Shown: positions 1 through 12,899, numbered from the stretch's first letter. The stretch is DNA of 64,000 nt from Bagarius yarrelli (GCA_005784505.1 VCAZ01000022.1:1135695-1199694), one strand, 5' to 3'. Numbers and translations: made by a program. Notes: generated from the sequence alone by a model not told the origin.

Positions 1-358
1 ACAGAAATTTCCTTGTCGATTGCTGGTCTTTGGGCCAAGAGCAACAACAGACTGTCTGTACTGTACAACTTTGTCTCACTGTGGAATAGGGATGTGCGGT
101 ACTGAAAAAAATACCAGTATTTATTATATTTAAAGCTGTACCATACCATAATGTAGCTGAATTCAGTCTTTGATATGCTGCTGTACTGGAGTTCACCTGT
201 AGGTGCGTCAGACAGAGCGAGAGGTTTATTAATTGGATATCTGAGTCAAAAATCATGATGTCCAAATTTAGTAGGTAAGCTGACCTGAGTGTACGCTAGC
301 ATTATTTTAGCATCAAACACATACCTAACATTAACCAAGATTAATAAATACTAATATA

Positions 359-378
359 ATATATATATATATATATAT
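359..378. repeat. (AT)n microsatellite
   Basis: Alternating A/T for about 20 bp. Confidence 0.85.
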
Positions 379-589
379 GTTGAACCCAATCAGCTTCCTT
401 ACCTTTTCTGTTACACTGAAACTTCAGCAGAATAATAGCGCAATAAACCGAGAAACGGCGTGCCTGGCGCTTTTTATCCGTATTTATTTAGGTGCGATGC
501 GTAAACGGCCCCTTAAATGACACAACAAGGTTTTGTGCACTGATTAGTCAAAAAAAAGCAAAGTTTTATTTTGGCCATTTTTGCCTTTA

Positions 590-665
590 TTAGGGAGACA
601 GGACAAAGATGGAGCAGGGGGAGAGAAAGGGGTGGGAAAGGAATCAAACCCGGGCCGCCAGAACA
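590..665 (-). repeat. tRNA-like SINE head fragment (weak)
   Basis: On the - strand the piece around 645-660 reads as a B-box-like word (revcomp of gaatcaaacccgggc) next to a purine-rich stretch, reminiscent of a dispersed teleost repeat. Only the B-box resemblance supports this. Confidence 0.3.
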
Positions 666-844
666 AAGAATAAAGGCAGAGCAACACTTAAAAACCATAT
701 CAAACTTTTAGGAAGATCAACTTTTACCTCAGATGTGTTGATAAATGACAGAAAAATGGCTTTGTTCAACTTAAACTACATAGCAACACTCGCTAACCGC
801 ACTAGCACACATTTCACACTTCTAGGGAAGTGTATATACAAACT

Positions 845-904
845 TGTGTTAGGATAAGAGAGAGACAGAGAGCGAGAGAGAGACAGACAGACAGAGAGAC
901 AGAC

Positions 905-945
<41 letters not shown>

Positions 946-1105
946 GAGAGAGAGACAGACAGAGAGAGGAGAGGAGGGAGAGAGAGGAGAGAGAGGAGAC
1001 AGAGAGATGAGAGAGAGAGAGAGAGAGGGAGAAGGGGGAGCCAGACGAGAGAGAGAGAGGAGACAGAGAGAGAGAGAGAGAGACCAGACAGAGAGGGGAG
1101 AGGAC

Positions 1106-1146
<41 letters not shown>

Positions 1147-1319
1147 GAGGAGAGAGAGAGGGAGAGGAGAGAGAGAGAGAGAGGAGGGAGAGAGAGAGAG
1201 GGGGGGAGATCAGACAGAGAGAGAGAGAGAGAGAGGAGGGGGAGAGGGACGAGAGGGAGAGACGGAGGCGGAGGAGAGGATAGAGAAGAGGACAGACAGA
1301 GGGGAGAGAGGGGGAGAGA

Positions 1320-1350
<31 letters not shown>

Positions 1351-1379
1351 GACAGACAGAGAGAGAGAGAGAGAGAGGT

Positions 1380-1423
<44 letters not shown>

Positions 1424-1459
1424 GAGAGAGAGAGAGAGGAGAGAGGAGAGCAGAGAGAC

Positions 1460-1502
<43 letters not shown>

Positions 1503-1544
1503 GAGACAGAGAGAGAGAGAGGAGAGAGAGAGAGACAGACAGAC

Positions 1545-1603
<59 letters not shown>

Positions 1604-1616
1604 GAGAGAGCAGAGT
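845..1616. repeat. GA/GACA-rich satellite, about 770 bp
   Basis: Almost pure purine tract on the + strand built from (GA)n, (GACA)n and (GGAGA)n blocks with sparse C and T. It generates long artificial Arg/Glu open frames that are not genes. Confidence 0.97.
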
Positions 1617-1694
1617 AAGACAGGAAGGCGTATAGTGGAGGTTTAGGTGATGATTGTTTCTGTCCCGCAGTGGATCAAGTGTGATACTGTTAAT

Positions 1695-1696
<2 letters not shown>

Positions 1697-1731
<35 letters not shown>
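1697..1731. repeat. (TG)n microsatellite
   Basis: About 17 TG units, close to the GA satellite. Confidence 0.95.
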
Positions 1732-1732
<1 letters not shown>

Positions 1733-1835
1733 CAGGATGGACTCTGAAACGCTCACCTTATGTTGAGTGATGACACACAGGCTTTCTTTCTTTCTCTCTC
1801 CTGTAATTACTATCTTTTTCTTTCTTTCCTACTTT

Positions 1836-1837
1836 TT

Positions 1838-1869
<32 letters not shown>

Positions 1870-1870
1870 T
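1836..1870. repeat. (TTTC)n microsatellite
   Basis: About eight tandem tetranucleotides; diverged units extend upstream to 1780. Confidence 0.9.
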
Positions 1871-2367
1871 ATTAATTAACGTTTTCCCTGCAGTAAACGG
1901 ACATTTCTACGCTTCCATTATATACGTTTGTGCATCTCATGTAATATGGATTTTATGTACGTGTCCTTTCATGTCCTCTCCTTCTAGTTTCCTTCACCTC
2001 GTCTTTCTTTCGCTCTCGTTGTTTATCATGTTCCTCTTTCAGCTCTTTGTTCTGGCCAATCTGCGAGCATCGTAAAGTCAACATGTTTTTGCGTCTGATG
2101 TAAACGAAATGCTTCCCTCTGACCGCTTCAGCCCAAACAGTACTTTCCACACTCCGACGCTGTTTACATGACCGTGTAAATGTTGTAGCGGGGCGGGTGT
2201 GTGTTTTTACATCATGTTTGTGTTGATGTGAATGGTGAGATTTGATCTGTGTACATTATAGTCACTTTCTCCGTCTAAAGTATTGATTTATTGTTGTGCA
2301 AATTTAGAGTCTGGCTTTAGATGACATTCTGGTAGAGAAAAACATGTGAGGACAAAAGAATTTAATA

Positions 2368-2497
2368 TCCAAGAGATAATAGTTTCTTAGATAGCTTGTT
2401 AGCATAGATGTTAAACGATCACTATTCTTATTGTATTTCCAAGAGATAATAGTTTCTTAGATAGCTTGTTAGCATAGATGTTAAACGATCACTATTC
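2368..2497 (+). repeat. Perfect 60-bp tandem duplication (period 70)
   Basis: Bases 2368-2427 and 2438-2497 are identical over 60 bp, separated by 10 bp (ttattgtatt). Perfect identity in a non-coding region suggests a recent event or an assembly duplication. Confidence 0.95.
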
Positions 2498-2567
2498 GAT
2501 TAATTGTTATTCAGAATTTTATAATCACCGTCTCCAGGAATCTCCAGGATCACTAATATCTAGCTGA

Positions 2568-2640
2568 TGCCTATATCCAGAGCGACTGACTTTCATCGAC
2601 TGAGGAGTCAGGGTCAAGGACCTTGCTCAGGGGTCAAGCA
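2568..2640 (-). mobile_element. SINE-A tail fragment (inverted)
   Basis: Matches the reverse complement of the SINE-A core and L2-like tail (ccagagcgact and ccttgctcag words). It sits head-to-tail inverted next to a + strand copy. Confidence 0.65.
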
Positions 2641-2650
2641 GTGACAGGAA

Positions 2651-2828
2651 GTGGTGGCTCATGGTTAAGGTGTTGGACTAACCTGAAGATTGTGGGTTCG
2701 ATTCCCAGCTCCACCAAGCTACCACTGCTGGGCCCCTGAGCAAGGCCCTTAACCCCCAGTTGCTAGATAAATGTAAGTCGCTCTGGAATAGAGTGTCTGC
2801 CAAATGCTGTAAATGTTAATGTAAATGT
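2651..2828 (+). mobile_element. SINE-A, near full length
   Basis: tRNA-like head with A box (gtggctcatggttaagg) and B box (ggttcgattccc), core 'ctgagcaaggcccttaaccc', then a tail 'gtcgctctgga...tgccaaatg' like that of L2 LINEs, ending in (aaatgt) repeats. Pol III promoter boxes are recognisable. Confidence 0.85.
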
Positions 2829-2979
2829 CTTGGTGGCATTAGAAATTAAGCCTACGATGGATTCTTTCTCTTTAGCAGTCCAACACCTTATCCAGTGAGC
2901 TACCACTTGCTCTCATTTATCTATTTATTTATTTGTCTCATACATACATACTCAATCAATAGCACAGTGAAATTTTTTG

Positions 2980-3178
2980 TTTGTCGCATAACCCATCTTA
3001 CAAAGTTGGGGTCAGAGCGCAGGATCAGCTATGATATGATGCCCCATGGAGCAGGAAGGGTTAAAGGGTCTTGCTCAAGGACCCAACAGTGGCTGACTGG
3101 CGGTGGTGGGGCTTTAACCCAGGTGTTCCTGGTCTTTCAATCAACAACTCAGCACCTTAATCATTTGAGCCACCACTC
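2980..3178 (-). mobile_element. SINE-B, near full length
   Basis: On the - strand it shows the same kind of tRNA-like head and core as SINE-A but a different tail (revcomp of gttggggtcagagcgcagg). The same tail is found at 36600-36690 and 63550-63620. Confidence 0.75.
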
Positions 3179-5934
3179 ATGTATGTATATCATGTATGGC
3201 GTATCAGTATCAGCTATCAAATTATGCTGACTGTCAGACAACGCAATTGTAGCTCGCTTTAACCACATATGTTAAGTTTATTGGTAATATTTTGTATGTA
3301 TTTGGTGGTACATTGGTGCCTAAACCCCTAGTTGAATCCTTTATTCACTGCAGGACATCTTATATATCATCAAATCCTCTTGCTTCTATTTGGGAAACAT
3401 GAGAACCCGGTGGAATCTTATGCAGAGACGGTAATCCAAGCTCAACATACAGCTCGGTTCCCTGGATAAGGCAATGCTGCCACCAGAAAAATTAACTCAA
3501 TTTGTAAAAGAGAAAATATTGAGAGACCATAAACAATACGGCTTTTAGAATTTGTAAATAGAAATGTCTTTACCCAAACATCCCTTTTGTTGGTTTAAGC
3601 ATGGTTGCTTGACTAGAATCACTAGCGGTTTAAGCCCTGATACGATTTAGTTGCGGCAAAGGAAACAATACAAACAGAAGACACTCGGCTTTCTCTACTT
3701 ACAACAAAAGACCTGAACAACAGTTTCATTCATCGTGCACTTATCCCTCTGTCTACGCCCGTCACTAAGGAGGAGGAGAAGAGTGAGAAGGACACAAAAA
3801 CAAGATGTCACAGCCGCATTACAGCTTCTCAAACTAATGACTTGGCAAGGTCACAACCTCGGGGACACTGGTCACTTCCAGTCCATCACCTCCCAGCAGG
3901 ATAAATCATCACCTTTTAACCTTAGAGCTGACCCCAAATCATGAGAGAAACTGCTGTAAGATATAAACTAAGCGGTGTGAGACATACATATTTGTTTAGA
4001 CATTTTATTTTGCTATTTAATTTGAATAGTGTTCTGCGTTACTACCCCATTATTTTCTGAACGGATGCATCATTCAACATAAAGGAGTTTTGGCAATTTG
4101 AGGGTTCTAGGATTGCATGAAAATATTAATAAATAGTATATTTTGTTGATATTCTAACATTTACCATCGATACATAATCGTTTGAAATGTTTAGAATAAC
4201 TAATTTAATTTTACGTAATATTTAATGTATACCCTCAGTGTCAATTGACTTCCTTCTCCGCAACTAGTTGTTGCTGGCACATACGGTCACTGTCCTAAAA
4301 GCATGGCAGAAAAAATGAGGACATTTCTGGCTCCATATTTGTTCTATTTTCAGCTATTTGTTTGCAATGTATTGAACGATGTATTGTATTGCAATATATC
4401 GTGATGTATTGTGTAATCTAATGTTATTTAATTTTTTATCTAACTGAGCAGTTTGGGGTTAATGGAACCCACAATTTTTTGATCTAACCACAGGTTAATG
4501 TTAACACAGTGCTTGGCTAGCAAGGGTTTCCCTCTATAACTTTTAATCGGTTGGTCTGGATCTATTTTACATGCATAAAATATCTTGATTTGCAAAAAAA
4601 GGAATGACAAAACTAGTCGGAACCAGTGATTATTATCCAAATTTCCCTTACAAAGAACAGTTAAGGAATCCGGATATAGTGTTTCTACTGACTTTTCTGA
4701 ACTTTAGCAATCAATTCCAGCCATTTTAAAATTATATCTCCTTGGACGTCATCTCGAATCGAGTGTAGACATCGCAATACCGACTTATCTAACAACCGTT
4801 AGATATGCACCAGTGTTGTTTTTTTTTAATTTAATGCTGTTTCTGGTTTCTTGGTGATGGGTTTATGAGCAACCATCATTCACATTCAGTAGTGCTCTCA
4901 CCATTCACACCAAATGGTCCCGAGCTATTGAGTTCTACTGAAGCGTACATTTTAAGAATACACCCAGCCTAAAAGAGGGGGAGAGGGAGGGTGGGAGAGG
5001 AAACAAGAGAACATTACACCCAGTCTGTGAGAGAACACTATACCCGGCCTGGGAGAGACTGAGACGGAGCATCTGAAGTGAACGTGACTCAAATTGCATT
5101 ACAATAAAGAGCTTTTTTAAAGAAGTTGGTTTTAGTTGTTGGAGACAATTACAGTGAAACAAACCAGTGCTCATGAAGTGGCAAGCCTAAGCTAATCTAA
5201 GCCTTGATTTTGCTAATCATTGTCTAACCCGCTAATCCATCCACGGAGTAAGATGAAGTCTTCAGCCAGCATTTAGCAGAAACAATGGCTCAGTCTATAC
5301 TTGTATATCAACAGGCAGTTGCTTTATATTTTGGCAAAACGATCTAAAAAAAAGAAGACAAAGTGTCACAGATTGTGTTGTCTGGCATTGGGAAAGAATA
5401 ATTATGCCTTCATTATAAAGATTTAGACAATAAGAACAGGCATTAAACCTTTCAAGTGTTATTTCACAATGTTGGTTTTTATGCCATGTGTTTAAAATAG
5501 TTGAAGTGTTTTAACTCGTTATGCCTTCTAACATTCAACCTTTTTGAACCTGTGCAATGACGGTGCAATTTGTTTTTTCTTCTTCTTAGTTCTTTCTCCA
5601 TTAGTCCTTGCAGTAAATGTCCAAGCATTGTCCCTTGAAGATTTTAGACCTTCCAAGTCTAGGTTATGTGCCAGAAATTCAAGTGTTTGGTCAACGAATG
5701 GTGTACCTTCAAATACGGAGTTTGTGTTTAACTTTCTTAGTGGTCGATCTTTTAAATGCAGTATTTATTTTTGGGTTTACTCTTCATAACCTGAACTATG
5801 AAATGCAGTCGTCCTTTCAGGGTTGGACATTTAACCCATGTATTGTCAAATGTGGTTAACATTTGTACGGTCCTATCGCGGTGACAAACACATGAACATG
5901 ATGAATAGGACATGTGCCTTTGCATGGCTAAATG

Positions 5935-6180
5935 ATGTGAAACTGTTATCACTTAGGGTGTACTTACTTTTGTTGCCAGCTATTTCGACAACAATGACTG
6001 TATGTTGAGATATTTTAAGAGGACAGTAAATCTATAACGTCAAACGAGCTGCACATTGACTACTCTAACATATATATATATATATATCCAAGTTTGATTT
6101 ATATAGTCTTGTCCTTTGAGAAGACTAACTAAAATGTTTGCTGATATTAGAGGGGTGTACTCACTTTTGTAAGAGGTGTA
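5935..6180 (+). mobile_element. Tc1/mariner-like element tail (remnant)
   Basis: The words 'gggtgtacttacttttgtt' (5957) and 'ggggtgtactcacttttgt' (6153) are typical of the 3' region of a common fish Tc1-like transposon family. An AT microsatellite interrupts it at 6070-6087. No transposase frame remains. Confidence 0.6.
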
Positions 6181-6190
6181 TGTTAGACCT

Positions 6191-6258
6191 TACACTTACA
6201 TCCAGAGCGACTTACATTTATCTTATTTATACAGCTGAGCAATTGGGGGTTAAGGCCT
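6191..6258 (-). mobile_element. SINE-A tail fragment
   Basis: Reverse complement of the L2-like tail and core (ccagagcgacttacattta, gggggttaagg), abutting the Tc1 remnant. Confidence 0.65.
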
Positions 6259-8281
6259 TAAAACTGGTGATGGACCCTAAATCTGGTAGTTGGACCATTT
6301 TCACAACTACAAAAAATTGAATATGTAGTTTTAGTGCAAAATTATTTGTGATTGTGTTTTTTACAAATGTTCCTGTTCTACCAGAACACCAAATTTTACC
6401 CCGTCACAGATTTGAAGAAAAAGTTTACAGCGCTTTCCATTACTCGAACGATTATTCCTAAACTGATGTTTACTTGTATTCCAGTTATTCCCGTGTTAGA
6501 TCTTTATAAAGGTTAGTCCTTTCCATCTTGAGCTAATATCAATCACACCACTACTGTGCCAGAGCTGGTTGTTCCAGCGTTGGGAATTGTGGTTTCTGTT
6601 TCAGTAGTGGCAGCTTTACCAGTGTTAATCGTATTATTCGTGCAAGCAGTAATCCTTTAATCTTGCCAGCGTAGGTCGTGCCAGAAGTTGTCGAATGTGA
6701 AGGTACTGTTTTCAGTGCCAAATAGAAAAGCATGAAATCTCTCAATAATAAAGGAAAAGTTCTGATGTTACACACAGTTTTATAAAGATGCACATAGTCA
6801 GATATACAACCACACACTCATGGCCTTGGACTAATGATTCCCTAAAGTGTATTCAACGCATTCAACGAAGGTCATCGGACAATATTTTGGATTTGAATTT
6901 GACAAGTTTGGATTTGTTTTGGAACACATCATCAATTTTTGATAAGGTTCGAGTAGAACAGAATCCAGAAAGCTCAAGGAAACAAGTCATTCATGAAAAC
7001 ATCCTAAATCCAAATGTGTTTTTGCCATTTCAGATCTTACTTTTCTTTGTTTTTTAATTAGTCTCTTTACACACGTTTTCTTTTTTTTTTTTTTCGAGCT
7101 CTGTTTTTGTTTTCACCGTACATAAACGTATCTCTGTTGGGGTTTGTCTTTAATTTGACATGTGCTTTCTACATCCAAATCGAGGGTCCCGGAACACTTC
7201 AGGAAACAAGCGGACGTGAAAGCATCTTGAACTGCAGTGTTGTGTTTTCGCTATTTCTTTCCCTATTATTCATCGACGCTTCCAGTCACTTCCTCTGTCT
7301 GTCTCTTACAATTTCTTACCCCATCTCTCTTTCTTACTTTCTCTTCTCCACAAATGGCTTTAGTAAGAACAGGTCTGCTATAGCTGTGCTCTTTGGCAGA
7401 AATATGCTTTATGCCACCTCATGTTAAACCCATTAGCGTTTCTGCTCCATTCTGCTCGGCCCTCAGCCCGCCAGACGCTTCCTGCTCCTCTGCAAATGAC
7501 ACGCACAGATGGAGAGAAGCAGAAAGAAAGAAAGAAAGAAAAAAAAAAGAGTGAGGGAGGGGTGATTCGATGGATCAGATATTACCAAGTGGAGTTTTAT
7601 GATTTGAAACTATGTTTTAACCCAAATCCATTTTTTTTGTGCTCCCATGTTATGGGTTTATTTTTTTTTTTCACATTAAATTCTGGTTTGGCGTAAATTT
7701 CAGCACATTGTTGTTCGTGCTGATGCAAACGTTGATCTACGTCGAGCTTCTCGAGACTTCTGTGAGCAGTAGGAAAACATTTTATGTTTTCTGAAAGCAG
7801 TGGCATTTTAGAAAACTCTAAAATTGGCTTTTAGTTTTGTTCTGTGGTTGGAATGTTGGATGGAAAGATCACAGCAAACTTATAAACGTGTGTGTGTGTG
7901 TTAAAGACCAAGAATTGTGAGGTTGCGTTAAGATGTTTATGGTGTGTAACGAAAAGTTAGTAATTTCGCTCTGTTGGGGTTTGGTTTGCTCCAGTTTCTG
8001 TGCCTATGTATGCGAAAGTTGACCATTGTGTTCTGTTTAATCTTCATCTTAGACACTTTAACCGTCAGGGAGTTCTGGGAGCCGCTGTGCACAAAAATTA
8101 GCGATTATGTACCAACTGCTGAGGTCTCATTCACACACACACACAGTCTCAGCTAGTCCTGCTCTCTTATTCTCACACTCCGGCTTTCACTCACACACAT
8201 TTATTGTGTCTTATTGTCACTGTTTTGGGCTTTTCTTATTGAAGCACTCAGCGGGGGGCGTAATGGTGGTGGTGGGGGCGT

Positions 8282-8300
8282 CACACACACACACACACAC
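8282..8300. repeat. (CA)n microsatellite
   Basis: CA dinucleotide run within a broader CA-rich stretch (8130-8356). Confidence 0.85.
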
Positions 8301-8644
8301 TCACAATTTCAGCCCTGTTTAGACTTTTAAACAAGCGCACACACACATACACACAGTGTTTTAAAGTTATGGATGACGGAGAGATTAGAAATGATTGAAG
8401 GAATAACAACTAAAAATGTGTTTCAAAATTTAACTAGTCCTAAAACGTGCTGGTGGATAAATGGTGAAGGTCCCGAGCTGTTGATTGAAAGACCAGTAAG
8501 ACCTGGGCTCAGGTCCCACCACTGCCACTCAGCCCCCGCTGGATCCCCAAGCAAATCTAGTTAAACAAGTACGTTCTATATAGTATGGTTATGGGTAGTA
8601 TGAATGAAATTCGTCTCTAAATCCATTTTGTATACCGGGTTATT

Positions 8645-8962
8645 CCTAATTAGAGTCACAGGGATCTGCTGGATCCTATCTCAGCTGTCTCTGGCTGAAG
8701 GTACACCCTGGACAGGTCGCCTGTACATCCTCAGTACAACTTTGTCAAAGGCAAAGGTACACCCTGGACAGGTCGCCAGTACATTGCAGGACCATATACA
8801 GACAACCAACCAAACACATTCACATCTATAGGCAATTTAAGATTACCAATCAACCTATATAACCTGTGGTAAAAGACTGGAATACCCGGAATGCCGGGAT
8901 ACGAACCTGGGACCTTCTTGCTGTGAGGCAACAGCGCTAACCACTGAGCCAAAGTGCTGCCT
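8645..8962 (-). mobile_element. SINE-2 (long-tailed tRNA-derived teleost SINE)
   Basis: On the - strand the head (8890-8962) reads as an A box (ggctcagtggttagcgctg) and a B-box-like word, followed by the long tail that ends in revcomp of 'acaccctggacaggtcgcc'. The tail end is duplicated: 'ggtacaccctggacaggtcg' occurs at 8700 and 8756. Possibly inserted in a MITE-like repeat (8572-8610 and 8968-9000). Confidence 0.7.
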
Positions 8963-9525
8963 AACACCCGTAACCATACTATAAAAAATCTAATTCTGGA
9001 TAATGTTTAACTAGAATGTTGTTAAACTACTGCAATTTAACTACAAGAAACACTTTTTGTGTTGTTGGTCGCAATAAACTTTAAACTCCAGACGGTCACC
9101 TGAGAATTTTTCGCGTACCGTATTTTGCATGCTAGGGATTCTGACATACTGCTGGCTTCACATACTCAGTTTTGCCAACTATTCAGTATGGATGTATGCG
9201 ATTTCTGGTGGCGCCATAGTTAACTATTATGTGCTTTCCACTTTCATTTGCATACGTGAGCTCATAAATGATCCTGATTGGCTAAAGTCACTGTGATTGA
9301 CAACTGAGTCCCACCCACAAAGCGAGCATCGTGAGACTCAGACAGGTGTATTCATTTGAGCCTGTCAAGTTTTAGTGTCAATGTAAAAAATAGAGTAACA
9401 AAGAGGGTTGAAAGAATTTTTAGTCTGGGTGTCCAATTGTGAGGCATCTTTTAAACCCTGAGATGTACAGATTTCCTGTCAGAGTGGAGTTTCCAACACA
9501 AGTATTTACTACATTGTTAAAGTAA

Positions 9526-9529
<4 letters not shown>

Positions 9530-9574
<45 letters not shown>
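9530..9574. repeat. (CA)22 microsatellite
   Basis: Perfect CA run. Confidence 0.97.
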
Positions 9575-9579
<5 letters not shown>

Positions 9580-9709
9580 CCTCATCTGGGTCTTATAGAG
9601 ATTTGTACCCTCAGCGTCTCCTTTTTTTCATGATCCTGGCAGGTCGCCACACCCCCCTGTGGAGCTCGTTTCCACCCTGAGAAATTTCCAATTCGCTCCA
9701 TGCAGAGTT

Positions 9710-9743
9710 TGTGTGTGTGTGTGTTTGTGTGTGTGTTTGTGTG
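9710..9743. repeat. (TG)n microsatellite, interrupted
   Basis: TG run broken twice by TTTG. Confidence 0.9.
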
Positions 9744-9834
9744 AGGAGGATAAAGAATTTGTGCTTAGACTCCTAGAGTAATAACCTCCTAAATCTACAG
9801 CATACAACACCAATGCGAGAAAAAAGAGCAAGGT

Positions 9835-9844
9835 AGAGAGAGAG

Positions 9845-9879
<35 letters not shown>

Positions 9880-9900
9880 ATGAGAGAGAGCGAGGGAGAG
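9835..9900. repeat. (GA)n microsatellite
   Basis: GA-rich run with interruptions. Confidence 0.9.
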
Positions 9901-10622
9901 ATTGTCTTTGAGTATGGAAATAGGTTTTAGGACATGGGTCACATCCCCCACAAAAATCTCAGACACACACATTTGTCCGGATTTTAAATGATATTGACAA
10001 TGCTGTTCACTGACGTCCATGTTGTGTCCTAGCTTTACTTAAAGTTTATCTCTAATTCGGGACAAAATTTAATTCTAGAAATAATTCTAAATCTACTTGT
10101 TTTTTTTAACAAAGTTATTTTTGTCTGTCTGTGTGTCTGAAAGGGTTTGTACAGGGCTAATTTTTTGCGAGATGTAGTTGACCGCAACTATTGAAATTAT
10201 CCAAACAAAGTCAAGGTCAAACGACAAGGTCAGCCATAGGAAACAGTCTTTCTTCAATAGCGTCCTTCCTGTTCCTGACGTATATTTTAAGAATCTGTCA
10301 GGAGCACAAGGTAAAACTAGACTAAAGGTCTTTGGACACCTCTTGTTGCATTAATCGTGTTTACACACTGCCTACAAATCATTCGTCCGTCATAGAAAAA
10401 CATCTGAACCGGTCTGATTCGTGGCAAGCACTTTTGAGATGTTTGAATTCTGTTTGAATATGTTGCTCCAAGCAAAGATTCTAGGTGATCCAGTGACATC
10501 CTGAAATAGACATTGACAATTTTTTTTTGTGATTTTAGTGATTATGGAAGCATCACCAAATCCATTTTTCGGTTCTTAATTTTTTGGTTCTTCATCTGTT
10601 CTTCAACTAATAACTGGTGGAA

Positions 10623-10814
10623 GTGGTGGCTCAGCGGTTAAGGTGGAAGGTTAGAGTAAAACTTGGAAGATCAGGGGTCGATTTCCAGCACCACCAAAGC
10701 TGCCACTGTTGGCGCCCTGAGCAAGGCCCTTAACCCCCAGTTGCTCAGTTGTATTAAATAAGAGATAAACGTAAGTCGCTCTGGATAGGGACGTCTGCCA
10801 AATGCCGTAAATTG
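10623..10814 (+). mobile_element. SINE-A, near full length
   Basis: Head 'gtggtggctcagcggttaag', diverged B box, core 'ctgagcaaggcccttaaccc' and the L2-like tail 'gtcgctctggatagggacg' are all present. Confidence 0.85.
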
Positions 10815-11528
10815 AAGACTTTTATTTTAATTTTATACACTGTTGTTTTATATAGTTGTGTTTAGTTGCGTTTTCAGATTCTTGTTCTGATTCTGTTTGG
10901 AATATTTATTGAAAGTTCATTTGTAATTCTGGATTTAATTCTACTTTTTTCCCCCCTCTCTGGCTTAGAACCGGGTTCCAGTTCTGTATTTGTTTTATAA
11001 AGATTATTGCTTTTTCTTTTTAGGGTTATATTTTATTTCTTGTTATAATTTTTGGTTGAAGTTTTGGTCCTTCCCCAGCTTTTGGTTTGGGGATTAAACT
11101 CGAGTGTTTATTCTTTTATAATTTCTGGATTGTTTCCCTGTTTTCCGGGTCCTGCTGCTGGTTTACTGTTTGTTCTCAGTCTGATCGTTTGTATATTCAG
11201 GATTGGGTTCTTGTACTTATTTGTTTCAGGTTCATCTGCTTCTTTTATTTGTTTATTTGTTTCTTTTTGATTACTTTTCAGGTTCAGGTTATTGATTTGA
11301 TTTTTCTGATTTTTCTGTTTTTATTCTCTTTTCTGTTTTTTCTTGTTTTTTGGTTAATGGGCTTTTTTGTTTTCTCTTTCTGACACTTTCTTTAAAAAAA
11401 ATGCAGGCAAAAAATGTTCCCTGGTTTCATGTGCCATTCCATCAGAACTACGTGTAAGTGTGAGAACATAGTCGTGTTGATGGTCAAATAGTACTTAGGT
11501 ATGTGTAAAGTCACAAACATCAGCCAGA

Positions 11529-11551
11529 CACACACACACACACACACACAC
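11529..11551. repeat. (CA)n microsatellite
   Basis: CA run; a second lies at 11707-11727 followed by (CT)n at 11733-11750. Confidence 0.9.
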
Positions 11552-12531
11552 TATTCACGGTAGTTGTGGATGTTCGAGGTCAAAGGTTGCGATTTTGCCC
11601 AGGTGAAACACATCACTTTACGTGAAGGGAGGATCAGATTTCCGAGTTCCTGCAGCTCTTTAACACTGACTGAGTGTATTATTCAGCACGACTATCAATG
11701 ATTCAGGACACACACACACACACACCCTTTTCTCTCTCTCTCTCTCTCTGCACTCATTATTCTCAGACATTCCTGTTCTTTTTTTTTTTAACGCTACGAA
11801 TCTTTGATCATCTGCTCCTCAGGGACTGTGGGTAAATCAGTGGCTGTAATTATTTATCAGAACTGTATCTCTTCCCTAATTATCCACAGCAACAGAAAAG
11901 ACCAAACATTATTTACACATCAAGGGGAAATGAAAGACTTTTTTTTATTTGCTGATATTAATTTTCATGAACACCAAAGAGCACTAGGGAAATGCTTACG
12001 GTTTGTTTTCTGTGCCATCAGAGTTAAATGTAAGAACTAATTTATTTAGCTATTAATTCTTTAATTCCTTTTATGGCCTTTTTCTTTTTGTCCTATTTTG
12101 CCAAAAAAAAATAGATATAAAGCGGTGTCATGGCCTTATTACAGCCGAATTCTTCTGCGCTAGAGAGGCAATCATACAGTATCTTATTTCTACAAACAAC
12201 ATAAAAATAACACTTTGTTCAATTTAGCCTTTATGCTGTTGGCCTACTTAATAAATAGACTATAATAGTAAACCATGAAACGCAGACCCTGAAAAAAAAC
12301 CTCTGCAAAAATAAAACCAATAAATGCAGTCAGCCTTAAACCAGAATTGGAAATAATATAGACCAGTAAAGATACATCTTGTGAAGAGAATACGAGAGGC
12401 AGTAAAGTGTAAAAACAGACAGATAAATTATTTAAAAAAAAATGAATAAGTACAGAAAAGCGCGTACTTTAATTAGGTGCATTAATTAGAATAGTAAAGA
12501 AATTCTGTACCAAGTACTAATAAGAGAAAGA

Positions 12532-12685
12532 ACATTTACATTTACAGCATATGGCAGACGGCCTCATCCAAAACCACTTGCATTTATCTCGTTTATAAAA
12601 CGGAATAATTGGGGGTAAAGGATGTTGCTCAGGGGTCAATCTTCTGGTAAGCAGTCCACCACCTTAACCACAGGCGCTACCAGTT
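12532..12685 (-). mobile_element. SINE-A, diverged
   Basis: Reverse complement of the SINE-A tail (catttacagcatatggcaga), core (gttgctcaggggtcaa) and head (accaccttaaccac). Confidence 0.75.
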
Positions 12686-12899
12686 CTTAACTTAATAAAT
12701 GATTTGTGATCTTGTTTTAATTTGGCCTTAAATACAAAGACATGGTTTCCGTTCTTGCATCCCGACACACGTACATCATAAAAAAATGCATCTTGATGAC
12801 TCTCGATTTGGGATGAAAAAATTCATCCCAAATGTGCGCATTTTATCTTTGCCAAGTTCCCTTCACGGCCCCCAAACTATGGAATCTTTCGAAAGTTTA

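Noticed and set aside
830..1635. Two long Arg/Glu-rich open frames
   Set aside because: They are translations of the GA/GACA satellite and have no codon structure.
11052..11383. Hydrophobic Phe/Leu-rich frames
   Set aside because: Produced by a T-rich low-complexity stretch.
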